This document shows, piece by piece, positions 1 to 7,331 of a stretch of DNA of 52,389 nucleotides. The stretch lies in IMG/VR virus record IMGVR_UViG_3300023178_001875, positions 1 to 52,389 of that record. One strand, 5' to 3'. The stretch comes from a virus. The position numbers and the translations under genes are program-made. How positions within the stretch are numbered: the stretch's first letter is position 1; each line of letters opens with the position of its first letter. The notes below the pieces were generated by a model, which made no database searches, had not been told where the DNA came from, and worked only from the letters and a program-made list of their open reading frames with translations.

Positions 1-367
1 GTCCTACAATACTAAAGTTACACATACCGGGACGATGTTCAAAGTGTAAGCCTGTCCGTAAAGGAAATGCACTAGCACTTAGTTGCTCGCTTAACCATTC
101 TTGTGCTGTTTCTGGAAGAATCCAATCGTTTGTGCTAACATTAATATCTTGTTCCCATACGTCATTACCGTTGCAGTTGTAACATCGTTGTACTGCTTCT
201 AAAACATCAGGACCTACTTGTTCTAGAGTTTTTGCTCTGTCACTGCCGGTAACAAGATATACATGATTACCGTAACAAAAATCTAAAAAGTAGTCTTGAA
301 ACCGTCCGTTCATTCCTTGCCTACTAGGTGTTAAGGTTCCATCTACATCAAATATAAACTTGTTCAT
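1..367 (-). CDS. Phosphomannomutase-like HAD phosphatase, C-terminus cut by window edge
   Basis: The ATG is at 367 and the frame stays open to base 1, giving about 122 residues with the C-terminus missing. The N-terminus FIFDVDGTLTPSR has the HAD DxDGT nucleophile (D7, D9). LVTGSDR follows the HAD motif II pattern. HFEHRPGMCNFSIVG resembles the substrate-binding segment of eukaryote-type phosphomannomutases (PMM2). It is the last seen member of a coupled chain: its ATG overlaps the stop of the 57-residue gene as ATGA. With the TagD-like gene upstream it suggests sugar-phosphate metabolism for surface modification. A plain sugar phosphatase is the main alternative. Confidence 0.75.
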   Translation of the reverse strand, partial: MNKFIFDVDGTLTPSRQGMNGRFQDYFLDFCYGNHVYLVTGSDRAKTLEQVGPDVLEAVQRCYNCNGNDVWEQDINVSTNDWILPETAQEWLSEQLSASAFPLRTGLHFEHRPGMCNFSIVG

Positions 368-537
368 CTAAGTGATTCCTGGTTATTTAGAAGCCAAATA
401 CATTCGCCAATATCCTCTGCTTTTGTAAAGCCTTTTTCTACTGTGCATCTTTCGTATGGATGAATTTGATATGCAAACTCTATACCTAATCCAAATGCAC
501 CTGCCATTAGTACAAGTATAATCAAAAACTGTTTCAT
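364..537 (-). CDS. Small exported or membrane protein, 57 aa
   Basis: This reading frame is under 60 codons and is supported by context. Its ATG overlaps the stop of the 64-residue gene (ATGA) and its own TGA overlaps the ATG of the phosphomannomutase-like gene in the same way. Residues 1-20 (MKQFLIILVLMAGAFGLG) form one hydrophobic segment, either a signal peptide or an N-terminal anchor. A polar tail follows with two cysteines, C31 and C46. I do not recognise the family. An overlapping 80-codon frame on the same strand lacks this coupling and looks spurious. Confidence 0.65.
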   Translation of the reverse strand: MKQFLIILVLMAGAFGLGIEFAYQIHPYERCTVEKGFTKAEDIGECIWLLNNQESLR

Positions 538-728
538 CCTTGCTGTGCCTTATGCTGTGCAAAACTTGCTGCCTTAGCAAGTTCTGAAAAACGGTCTGCT
601 GTTTGTCTAATTTCACTTGCATCAATATTAGACGCTCCGTAAGATTCTACAGTACGTGCCATATTGTGTAGCAATATAACCATATCTTGATCTGTCAGTG
701 CTTTTCTTCCTTCAGGTAGTTGTCCCAT
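534..728 (-). CDS. Small conserved-type protein, 64 aa, unknown function
   Basis: The ATG at 728 follows GGAGAAAGAAA, a good ribosome binding site lying inside the 3' end of the tagD-like gene (17-base overlap). The protein is predicted helical and soluble, with charged residues spread along its length and no cysteine or membrane segment. It sits between the cytidylyltransferase and the 57-residue membrane protein in a coupled unit, so it is probably made together with them. I cannot assign a function. Confidence 0.6.
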   Translation of the reverse strand: MGQLPEGRKALTDQDMVILLHNMARTVESYGASNIDASEIRQTADRFSELAKAASFAQHKAQQG

Positions 729-1137
729 TTTCTTTCTCCGTTACTCGCGCACGTAAATCACTTGACGAAAAGCGATGGTCGCGTTTGTTAAAGTATAAGT
801 CGATATCTCTTTGACGGCAAATATCTTTTCCGGTAAAGTCTTTATCTCTATATTCTTCGCCTAGTATTCTAACATCTATATGATACATTTGAAGAATATC
901 TTCTAAGTCTCTTTCAGTTCCATAAGGAATAATTTCATCGACATACCCTACTGCCTTTAATTGGGTATAACGTTCTACTACAGTTTGTATAGGAGCATTC
1001 TTTTCTGCTCTATCTACGCTAGGATCAACTTGTAGTCCGCATATAAGATAATCACATTGATCTTTTGCTTCACGTAACATTTGTACATGTCCGGCATGTA
1101 GCAAATCAAATGTTGAACAAGTAAATCCTACTTTCAT
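712..1137 (-). CDS. tagD: Glycerol-3-phosphate cytidylyltransferase-like protein (TagD family)
   Basis: This 141-residue protein has the length and motifs of the nucleotidyltransferase superfamily. HAGH (residues 14-17) is the HxGH CTP-binding motif, and RFSSSDLR (122-129) matches the RxxxISTT-type C-terminal signature. Family members make CDP-glycerol or similar CDP-activated polyols for cell-envelope polymers. The substrate here is not determined by sequence. The ATG follows TAGGAGATAAA. A consensus sigma70 promoter lies just upstream, so early expression is likely. In a phage it may help modify the host surface or supply an activated polyol. Confidence 0.82.
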   Translation of the reverse strand: MKVGFTCSTFDLLHAGHVQMLREAKDQCDYLICGLQVDPSVDRAEKNAPIQTVVERYTQLKAVGYVDEIIPYGTERDLEDILQMYHIDVRILGEEYRDKDFTGKDICRQRDIDLYFNKRDHRFSSSDLRARVTEKENGTTT

Positions 1138-1156
1138 TTTATCTCCTATATTTTAA

Positions 1157-1185
1157 ATTATACTACTTTAAATGTTATTTGTCAA
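1157..1185 (-). promoter_or_regulatory. Consensus sigma70 promoter of tagD-like operon
   Basis: On the minus strand TTGACA (1185-1180) and TATAAT (1162-1157) are separated by exactly 17 bases. Transcription would start about 13 bases before the ATG at 1137 and include the ribosome binding site. The -35 box lies two bases from a divergent late-type motif. Confidence 0.8.
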
Positions 1186-1186
1186 G

Positions 1187-1194
1187 TATAAATA
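1187..1194 (+). promoter_or_regulatory. T4-late-type promoter, TATAAATA
   Basis: TATAAATA matches the T4 late consensus exactly. It points right toward the plus-strand gene whose likely ATG is at 1199, so the transcript would have almost no leader. It abuts the divergent sigma70 promoter. Confidence 0.5.
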
Positions 1195-1198
1195 TATT

Positions 1199-1630
1199 AT
1201 GAATGATGCCTATACTAATGCTTTTTTCGGTATAGTACGTGAGGCTCAAGAAACATCAGGCTACGAATTGCCAATACATCTTGAGCATTATGTAGTGATG
1301 GTATTAGCTATCCATATTGATAAACCTACTTGGCATCCTGAAAAGTCATTTGCAGAAGCATATATGTCTATATCAAATAAATCATCTGCAAAAGATCTAG
1401 GAGATACATGTCTTTTTGTATCTGGAGTTTTTCCTTCTTTTGGAAGTAGAAAAGGTCTTAAGCGATCTTACTTTCAAAGTATAGGAAAAAATTCATACAA
1501 TCAAATTACAGGTGAAATATTCCAAGAACTATCTTTACATTTTGACTTTTTGAGTGACTTTATAGATTTAACTATCAATACACCTAAAACTCACGATCTC
1601 CTTTTTCCGTCAAATATACAAACAAAATAA
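1199..1630 (+). CDS. Orphan plus-strand protein, 143 aa, unknown function
   Basis: This is one of only two long plus-strand genes outside the fibre region's inserted gene; the other is phoH. I chose the ATG at 1199 because an in-frame ATG at 1172 would lie inside the divergent tagD promoter and upstream of the late motif. Neither start has a clear ribosome binding site. The protein is soluble. Its central part LGDTCLFVSGVFPSFGSRKG, followed by GLKRSYFQSIGKNSY, resembles conserved uncharacterised bacterial and phage proteins as I remember them, but I cannot name a function. Its 3' end overlaps the convergent cupin gene by 40 bases. Confidence 0.7.
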   Translation: MNDAYTNAFFGIVREAQETSGYELPIHLEHYVVMVLAIHIDKPTWHPEKSFAEAYMSISNKSSAKDLGDTCLFVSGVFPSFGSRKGLKRSYFQSIGKNSYNQITGEIFQELSLHFDFLSDFIDLTINTPKTHDLLFPSNIQTK

Positions 1631-1917
1631 AGTTCTTCATTTCCTGCATGTACTCTGTGAAATACATCATCTTCGATTAGCACAGTATCTCCAGCTTCTA
1701 CATGATAAGTTACACCATCAAGTTCCATTGTTCCATAACCTTCTAGAAACATATAAACTTCTTCTTGTCCTTTGTGTTTGTGTCCGCTTGTACTTTTACG
1801 AGGATTCAATCTTGTACTACTAACAACAAGATTTTTTAAAGTTGTGTTGTCTTTTACAATATAGCGGTCGTCGTTTTTAACAACAACACCTTCTATACTA
1901 TTACTTTTAAACTTCAT
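1591..1917 (-). CDS. Single-domain cupin protein, 108 aa
   Basis: Both cupin motifs are visible. Motif 1 is GHKHKGQEEVYMFLEGYG (residues 45-62; metal ligands H46, H48 and E52 or E53). Motif 2 is GDTVLIEDDVFHRVHAGN (76-93; H87 or H90). Small cupins of this kind are often sugar-nucleotide epimerases or isomerases, or sugar-binding regulators, but the exact reaction cannot be read here. The start overlaps the stop of the 54-residue gene as TAATG. The 3' end runs 40 bases into the opposing plus-strand gene. A role in surface sugars would fit the neighbouring tagD and phosphomannomutase-like genes. Confidence 0.8.
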   Translation of the reverse strand: MKFKSNSIEGVVVKNDDRYIVKDNTTLKNLVVSSTRLNPRKSTSGHKHKGQEEVYMFLEGYGTMELDGVTYHVEAGDTVLIEDDVFHRVHAGNEELYFVCIFDGKRRS

Positions 1918-2081
1918 TACTTTCTCCGTGTATTAGTTTTCTTTGTTTGTTGTTTATTTAGGTTTTCTTGATAGTCTTCTAACAAATCACGGACATCTTG
2001 CAGTTGAAAAATAATGTCATCTACTAGTTCTAGGTCTCTTTGTTTTTCAGTATCAAGTTCTACTTCAAACTTTATTTTCAT
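1917..2081 (-). CDS. Small charged coiled-coil protein, 54 aa, after DNA polymerase
   Basis: I place the start at 2081 because GGAG lies eight bases upstream, straddling the polymerase stop, while an upstream in-frame ATG lies inside the polymerase gene. The protein is highly charged and predicted helical, with heptad-like leucine, isoleucine and valine spacing in residues 15-40 and a lysine/arginine-rich end. It is coupled to the cupin gene by TAATG. It could be a small partner of replication proteins, but nothing in the sequence proves that. Confidence 0.6.
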   Translation of the reverse strand: MKIKFEVELDTEKQRDLELVDDIIFQLQDVRDLLEDYQENLNKQQTKKTNTRRK

Positions 2082-2082
2082 A

Positions 2083-4752
2083 TTAGTCTCCAAAGTCAAA
2101 CAGACTATTGAATGTTGTGTTTTGCTTAGTATCTTCTAGGTCATAATCCAACACTCCAATGAGATTGTCTAACTTATTATCAATAATAGTTTCAGCCATT
2201 GCTGCATCATCAAATGGCAGTTCTTTAAACCAATCAGGTAGTCTTAACTCATCTGTTGGATAAGCGACACTTGTATAACCTAATGGATTCTGTTTCAGTT
2301 TGCAAACAATGACTTTCATGCCATCTACAATTTCTTGTGAGTATTTGTCACCGTTCATGCGTTTTAGTGTATTCCAGTTAATGCTTGCTCTTACGTGGCC
2401 AGGCATATTAGCCTTGCCTTGCTTTTGTTCTAAGCGTTGGTAGTGTCCAATCTTGTTTGCACGTTTAGGCGAACCTTTTTCCCAGCCCGGCATCTCTTGG
2501 AAGTCTTTGCGGAACTGTGTAATACGTTCTAATACTTCTTTTTCGCTTTTATCAGTAAGCACCATAAGCAATACTTCACTTAAAAATTCTTGCATGAATA
2601 CGGGCGTATCTGAGCGTCTAAGGTCTAGACCCATAGCCTTAACCTTACCAGGCTTGCCATCTGTATCTGAACGAAAACCTTCTGTATCAAACACCAATGC
2701 CGCATAACGCTTCTTAGTAATATACAGGCCTGACTGTGCAACAATTTCTCTACCTGCGGCAATAACATCTGCACGACTTTTTGGACAGTGAAATGCTTTG
2801 CCCATAAACGATACAAATGTACCATTTGCTTCGTCTGCTACTTGATCATAAAGTGTAATGACATTTTCTTTTGTCCATGGAATATTACCTGCATCAATTT
2901 CTTTGCGCAATGTAGGATATGCACTAAAATAAACAGAGTCAGTATCACCATAGATAACCGACTCGCCAACATGATCATAAGTTCCAGTAATTACTTTATT
3001 AACTTCTGCACTCATGTGCTTAACAATAGTACGACCAGTAAGTGTAGTTGATTGTCCTATCCTTTTGTCAAAAAATCTGCAACCAGGATTAAGAATGGCC
3101 CCGTAAAGAGAGTTAAGATTAATTTTCTTAACAAGTTGCCGTTTGTCCCAAAATGCAATTTCAGTTTCATTGCCTGCGTCTTTTGCTTTTTTGAGCATAC
3201 CTTGTAGTTCTTTACGTTCTGCATACCACCTCTTTAGTAGTCCGGGAATAACTCCTTCGAACTCAGTTGTAAATATTGTACCATTAGATGAAAGCATCCA
3301 AGGTTGATTACTATCGAAAATTAGTTTATATAATTCAGCACCGCTTAATACATCGCTGGTTCCGTTTTCCCAATCCACAGTTAGTGCAACATCACGCTTC
3401 TGTTCCATAACAGCTTCATATTCTTCTGTGCTAAATCGTCCTTCCCAACTACCTGCAAATGACTTCTTTTTAAGTGTCATATCTTCGTGTACACGGGCTT
3501 CTGATATCTCTGGACGTATTTGTCCTATGATTGTTTCTGGAGCCATGTTCAGCGCACGAATCACACTAGGATATAGACTGTTCAAGTCCATTGACCCAAT
3601 CCATTTATGCAAGCCTTTTTTAGGAAACGCAACATATGCACCTGCGGCTTGTGTGTTCTCATCATCACGTCTAGGACGATTAGGAACTTGTAAGCCTCTG
3701 TTATGTGCTTCGTTTACAATCGCTTGCTCTGTAACAGCAACAGCACCCATTGTAGTTTGTAGTAGTACAGTATTTGCATGAGCAAGTTCATTGCTAAGAT
3801 CAATAAAGCGTAGCTTCTTGTCTAGTTTGTCTAGTAGTGCGGTATCTTGTATGTTATATTCGATAAATTTGCGGAAGTCATTGTTGTATAATTGATCTAA
3901 TGTACCTTCATATGGTACTTTGTTTTCGCCTACTTCAATCTCACCAATAGCATCCAATCGATATGAGTGTCGTTCTTCGTATGTGTACTTACGATATAGT
4001 TCTAGACTGTCTAAATGCACACGACCTACTAAGTCAAATGTTTCTGCTTGCTTCCCATATTTTTCATATTCACGCTTCTTAGGAAGTTGTCCCCACAAAC
4101 AAAAACGTCTTGTATCATCTTTGCTGAGTACACGACTTGTTCTGTTTACAGTGTAAGGAATATCATAACCCTCACTGTTCCAACCTGACAAAATATCAGC
4201 ATCTTCAATCAGCGTTAAGAACGTGTCGATCATATCACCTTCACGTTCAAACAGCATTACATTTTCGATACCTTCAAGTTCTTTCTTTGCCTGCTCCATT
4301 GTAAGTGTCTTAGGCGGAACAGCAAGACAAACCATAGTTTCCATCCATTGCAAGTATACAGATATGGATGTAATGGGCATAAACGGATCACTAGGATCAG
4401 CAAAGCCTCGCTCCGGGTCAAAGTCTGTTTCAATATCGAAAAACGCAATGTTTAGTTTAGGAGCATCTTGGTTGAGATAATTCTCACTTAGACATTGAAA
4501 GATCGGATTAATATCGCTTTCAAAAAGTTCTTTGTTTTTATTGATGGCAACTTCTTTGCGGAAGTCTTTTGTGTTTTTACAAACAATACGTGTTAGGGGA
4601 TCTCCGTACACACTTTTGTACTTACCACGCTCGTCTTTGTAGTAGAATGTGTACTTTGCTTGATACTCGTGAAAGTGTCTCTTTCCATCTTTACGCTCTA
4701 CAACTCTGATGATATCAGAATCGCGATCAAACATAGCGTCAACGTAACTCAT
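2083..4752 (-). CDS. 43: DNA polymerase, family B, T4 gp43 type
   Basis: The 889 residues are close to T4 gp43 (898). The 3'-5' exonuclease motifs are FDIETD (105-110), GWNSEGYDIPY (190-200) and EYNIQDTALL (298-307). Polymerase motifs are DLNSLYPS (389-396, motif A), KKINLNSLYGA (542-552, motif B) and YGDTDS (601-606, motif C). All catalytic aspartates appear intact. It should replicate the phage genome with the gp44 clamp loader encoded at 23.3 kb. The ATG is preceded by AAGGAG. A hairpin lies in the upstream leader. The downstream small gene starts immediately after its stop. Confidence 0.97.
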   Translation of the reverse strand: MSYVDAMFDRDSDIIRVVERKDGKRHFHEYQAKYTFYYKDERGKYKSVYGDPLTRIVCKNTKDFRKEVAINKNKELFESDINPIFQCLSENYLNQDAPKLNIAFFDIETDFDPERGFADPSDPFMPITSISVYLQWMETMVCLAVPPKTLTMEQAKKELEGIENVMLFEREGDMIDTFLTLIEDADILSGWNSEGYDIPYTVNRTSRVLSKDDTRRFCLWGQLPKKREYEKYGKQAETFDLVGRVHLDSLELYRKYTYEERHSYRLDAIGEIEVGENKVPYEGTLDQLYNNDFRKFIEYNIQDTALLDKLDKKLRFIDLSNELAHANTVLLQTTMGAVAVTEQAIVNEAHNRGLQVPNRPRRDDENTQAAGAYVAFPKKGLHKWIGSMDLNSLYPSVIRALNMAPETIIGQIRPEISEARVHEDMTLKKKSFAGSWEGRFSTEEYEAVMEQKRDVALTVDWENGTSDVLSGAELYKLIFDSNQPWMLSSNGTIFTTEFEGVIPGLLKRWYAERKELQGMLKKAKDAGNETEIAFWDKRQLVKKINLNSLYGAILNPGCRFFDKRIGQSTTLTGRTIVKHMSAEVNKVITGTYDHVGESVIYGDTDSVYFSAYPTLRKEIDAGNIPWTKENVITLYDQVADEANGTFVSFMGKAFHCPKSRADVIAAGREIVAQSGLYITKKRYAALVFDTEGFRSDTDGKPGKVKAMGLDLRRSDTPVFMQEFLSEVLLMVLTDKSEKEVLERITQFRKDFQEMPGWEKGSPKRANKIGHYQRLEQKQGKANMPGHVRASINWNTLKRMNGDKYSQEIVDGMKVIVCKLKQNPLGYTSVAYPTDELRLPDWFKELPFDDAAMAETIIDNKLDNLIGVLDYDLEDTKQNTTFNSLFDFGD

Positions 4753-4794
4753 TTATTCTCCTTCGTTGCTTGTGGCCAACTTAACCTTCTACTT

Positions 4795-4814
4795 GCCAGG
4801 CAATTGCCTTTGGC
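4795..4814 (-). other. Imperfect hairpin in the leader of gene 43
   Basis: A perfect palindrome GGCAATTGCC (4799-4808) is extended by GCCA (4795-4798) and TGGC (4811-4814) with a two-base bulge. It lies between the stop of the 92-residue gene and the polymerase start. No T-run follows on the minus strand, so a simple terminator is unlikely. Confidence 0.4.
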
Positions 4815-4815
4815 G

Positions 4816-5094
4816 TTATAAAATATATAGTCTAGATAGGGCGATACTGTTCATAATTATGAACCATCCAGTTAGTATTAATACCCAAGGTAACTTACGT
4901 CTATATGCACCATAAAAACTTGCACAACTACCTACAAAGTAAAAGGGTAAAAATATATCTGGTCTAGGCACAAGTACAGTATATGTAAGTATAGCACTAC
5001 CTATTATAACAGATATTGCACCTACCATTTCTGCATAGTGTGCAATCGGATCAGAATTCAAACTTTCTAACCAAAATTCCCTAATACTTTGCAC
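4816..5094 (-). CDS. Small multi-pass membrane protein, 92 aa
   Basis: It starts with GTG at 5094, overlapping the TAG of the dsbA-like gene (TAGTG), with AAGGA seven bases upstream. Three hydrophobic stretches, roughly residues 22-42, 47-63 and 68-88, suggest three membrane spans separated by short charged loops (YRRK near residue 65). No enzyme motif is visible. It is co-transcribed with the dsbA-like gene from a consensus promoter and leads into the polymerase gene. Function unknown. Confidence 0.65.
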   Translation of the reverse strand: MQSIREFWLESLNSDPIAHYAEMVGAISVIIGSAILTYTVLVPRPDIFLPFYFVGSCASFYGAYRRKLPWVLILTGWFIIMNSIALSRLYIL

Positions 5095-5354
5095 TACTTG
5101 TCCTTACCGACTGTGACAACTAGTGTTTCTAAGTCATCAAATTCGTCAGACACTCTTTCCCAATCACCTTTTTGTGCAATTTTAATTGCTTTATTAATTA
5201 AACTTGGCTTGATATCAAGTTCTTCTGCTACGGCTTTTACAGTATCTTTTAAACCTAACTGTAAATCTTCTACTTCCTGTAGTACTGTAACACCTTCATT
5301 TACTAGTCTTTCTAGTTTGGCCTTTTCATCGGCACCGAAAACACGACTTCCCAT
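5094..5354 (-). CDS. dsbA: DsbA-like dsDNA-binding protein (late-transcription type)
   Basis: The 86-residue, helical, acidic/basic mixed protein has the length and general pattern of T4 DsbA (89 aa), which binds DNA near late promoters and stimulates late transcription. The best-matching stretch is AEELDIKPSLINKAIKIA (residues 44-61), comparable with the same region of T4 DsbA as I recall it. It is not the disulfide oxidoreductase of the same name: no CxxC is present. The ATG follows AAAGGAGATCCTT. A consensus sigma70 promoter lies 27 bases upstream. Confidence 0.55.
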   Translation of the reverse strand: MGSRVFGADEKAKLERLVNEGVTVLQEVEDLQLGLKDTVKAVAEELDIKPSLINKAIKIAQKGDWERVSDEFDDLETLVVTVGKDK

Positions 5355-5380
5355 AAGGATCTCCTTTAAATTTAAACACT

Positions 5381-5409
5381 ATTATATTATATTATTGAGG
5401 TCTTGTCAA
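5381..5409 (-). promoter_or_regulatory. Consensus sigma70 promoter before dsbA-like gene
   Basis: TTGACA (5409-5404) and TATAAT (5386-5381) are separated by 17 bases on the minus strand. The -35 box overlaps the stop codon of the upstream 280-residue gene, so this separates an early-type unit (dsbA, membrane protein, gene 43) from the virion-type genes. Confidence 0.82.
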
Positions 5410-6248
5410 GAGCTTTTTTCGGCTAATTTGCGATAAAGCATTTCTTTGATAGATTCTTGAGAAAAGTCTTTCTTGTATTTCTCTTTGCGAGGAATGACTT
5501 TGGTTTTGTCACCGTGTGATCCAGCTGCACCACTTTTACGTAATGCTTCCATATCACGCCAATTAGGATCTCTAGCCTTTATAACTGGTTTCTTATTTTT
5601 CTTTGCCTCTTTTTTAGTTTCTGCCTTTTTAATTAAATCTAATAGTTCTTTCTTTAACATCGGATCTGCTAAAATTTTGTTTAGTGTATCCGAATATTTG
5701 TCTAATTCTTTGTTAAAATAACTTTGCTTCTTTACTACTGTTTTTGTTGTTTTAGGTTTAGGATCTTTTTTACCTTTACCTGTAAACACATTACTAATAC
5801 CCTTAGTTAGTGCGTCTGGACCTAGTGCTCCACCAGGTTGTACTGATTTGTAACCTTGCTGGAAAGCATCTAATGGGCCTTCTTCTATGTTATTGTCTAA
5901 ACTATCACCTACTAGTTTATTTCTAGCAGGATGTGGACTTTCGTTACCACCCGGCTTAGAGCTTTTTGTAAATGCATCTTTGCCTTTAAGTTGGCCTGCA
6001 CTACCTTTCTTTTGTCCTTCTGTAAGAGTAACACCTGCTAGTTTAGCAAAGTCACTTATACTGTATTCTCTGTCAACAGGCATAGTTCCTTCTGGAACTT
6101 CCACACTTTCCTGCACGTAATTTTTGGTATTTTCCACACTTTTCTGCGGCAAAGAATCATTTGCTTGTGCTTGTAACTTAGCAAGATCTTCTGCAGGGTT
6201 AGTTGGTTCTATATTAAATAATGTATGTTGAAGTTTATGAAAATCCAT
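5406..6248 (-). CDS. Probable virion protein with basic C-terminal tail, 280 aa
   Basis: This is a low-complexity, lysine- and glycine-rich protein with no membrane segment. The C-terminal third has a helical lysine/glutamate run followed by ARDPNWRDMEALRKSGAAGS and HGDKTKVIPRK. A similar KSGAAGSHKDKKK-like tail is common, from memory, in structural proteins of T4-like marine phages. A SISDFAKLAGVTL segment (about 63-75) resembles the LKKLAGI segments of neighbouring proteins. It follows the 279-residue gene closely under a late-type promoter, which supports virion assembly, but no precise role can be given. Confidence 0.65.
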   Translation of the reverse strand: MDFHKLQHTLFNIEPTNPAEDLAKLQAQANDSLPQKSVENTKNYVQESVEVPEGTMPVDREYSISDFAKLAGVTLTEGQKKGSAGQLKGKDAFTKSSKPGGNESPHPARNKLVGDSLDNNIEEGPLDAFQQGYKSVQPGGALGPDALTKGISNVFTGKGKKDPKPKTTKTVVKKQSYFNKELDKYSDTLNKILADPMLKKELLDLIKKAETKKEAKKNKKPVIKARDPNWRDMEALRKSGAAGSHGDKTKVIPRKEKYKKDFSQESIKEMLYRKLAEKSS

Positions 6249-6250
6249 AA

Positions 6251-7090
6251 CTACATCTTTACACAGTTATCAACGGTCTTACCGCCTTTTTTCTTGGTGC
6301 CCATACGCTTGTAGCCTTTCCAGCATACTTTACCGTCAACACCTTTTTGCTTTTCTTCTTTTACGTTACGCCAGTTTGGGTATCCGCAATCTGAACATAA
6401 GTTTTCAACTTTCTTTGGTAAACCCTTATGCTTTGTTGCGGCAAAATCTTTAGCATCTTTCTTACTAATGTCTTTTGCTACTTTTGCAACTTCTGGACTT
6501 GCTGGCTCTTCTCCTTTTTTAGCGGAGTAAACCATACCCATAAATTTTTGTTGTGCTTGTGATTTAGCTTTTTCTACTAAACTTTTTTTTTGACTTAAAT
6601 TTTCTGAAAGTTTATCTGATAAAGACTCTTTATAGCCTTTTTCTTTCTTAGCAATAGCAATAGCAGCCTTTTGTTTGTTGCTTTTGCCTTTGCCTTCGCT
6701 TACAGCATTACAATTACAATACTTACATGTTGGAGGACATGTGCAATCTTCAGCTTTAACATCAGAACCACAGCACTTGTCTGAACAATAAGTATCTTTG
6801 CCTTCGCCGATAGGAGCCATATCGTCTTGTGCTTCTTGATAGTCGAGATGATGATATACAGAACTTAGATAATCTGCAGCTTTAGTGATTTTAGATTGTA
6901 CCCAACCTTCTAGCCCTTCAGCTTCGCTTACACCTTTGAGCATCTCATGTAACTTAATTGAATACTTAGCGGCTTTGTACAACTCGGCACGTGCCATTTG
7001 TACTTCGTGATCTTTCTCTGCTCTGTCTGCAAGATCAGCTAATCCTTCTTTTACAAGTTGGTCTTTATTTTTTAGTTCTGCTTCTCTCAT
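6251..7090 (-). CDS. Cysteine-rich probable virion protein with two putative zinc-binding sites, 279 aa
   Basis: A dense cysteine cluster (C102, C106, C107, C116, C118, C122, C125, C127) and a second set near the end (C232, C235, C256, C276) suggest two metal-binding knuckles. The C-terminus CSDCGYPNWRN then GKVCWKGYKRMGTKKKGG closely matches a tail I recall on marine T4-like phage proteins. The first 90 residues are helical and charged. The ATG follows GTAGGAG and lies about 20 bases after a late-type promoter. Probably a head or internal protein; the enzyme role, if any, is unknown. Confidence 0.65.
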   Translation of the reverse strand: MREAELKNKDQLVKEGLADLADRAEKDHEVQMARAELYKAAKYSIKLHEMLKGVSEAEGLEGWVQSKITKAADYLSSVYHHLDYQEAQDDMAPIGEGKDTYCSDKCCGSDVKAEDCTCPPTCKYCNCNAVSEGKGKSNKQKAAIAIAKKEKGYKESLSDKLSENLSQKKSLVEKAKSQAQQKFMGMVYSAKKGEEPASPEVAKVAKDISKKDAKDFAATKHKGLPKKVENLCSDCGYPNWRNVKEEKQKGVDGKVCWKGYKRMGTKKKGGKTVDNCVKM

Positions 7091-7109
7091 TAGTAACTCC
7101 TACTAAGTA

Positions 7110-7117
7110 TATTTATC
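7110..7117 (-). promoter_or_regulatory. Late-type promoter GATAAATA before the cysteine-rich gene
   Basis: GATAAATA on the minus strand overlaps the end of the 72-residue gene. It lies 20 bases before the ATG at 7090, with GTAGGAG between. Confidence 0.55.
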
Positions 7118-7331
7118 TCTTTGCTACTTTGCCGCCCATCAAATTGTTTTTGATATCAAGTGCATTTTTTGCTGTTCCGTCTGAATTCTTTGCTTGCGGC
7201 GCTTCAGGAGCACCGTATTTGCCTTTTTTCTTTCCTTTTGCATATGCATATGTAGGATTTACGACACTTGCAATACTACCTGCTGAACTTGCACCTGCAC
7301 TAGCGGCTTCTGTAATATCTTTTATTTTCAT
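7113..7331 (-). CDS. Small alanine/glycine-rich basic protein, 72 aa
   Basis: It is coupled to the ParB-like gene by an ATGA overlap. The N-terminus MKIKDITEAASAG resembles the MKFKELAEDG start of its neighbour. The middle (GKKKGKYGAPEAPQAKN) is lysine/proline-rich and the end is MGGKVAKR. From memory, near-identical small proteins occur in the same place in T4-like marine phages, next to virion genes. There is no catalytic motif. A small virion or head-packaged protein is most likely. Confidence 0.65.
   Translation of the reverse strand: MKIKDITEAASAGASSAGSIASVVNPTYAYAKGKKKGKYGAPEAPQAKNSDGTAKNALDIKNNLMGGKVAKR

Noticed and set aside
383-625. An 80-codon leftward frame
   Set aside because: It overlaps two frames (64 and 57 codons) that are linked by ATGA overlaps and have plausible composition; the 80-codon product has a random-looking R, S and C-rich sequence.
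3428-3781. A 117-codon plus-strand frame inside the DNA polymerase gene
   Set aside because: It lies antisense to highly conserved polymerase motifs, has no ribosome binding site, and is a typical shadow.
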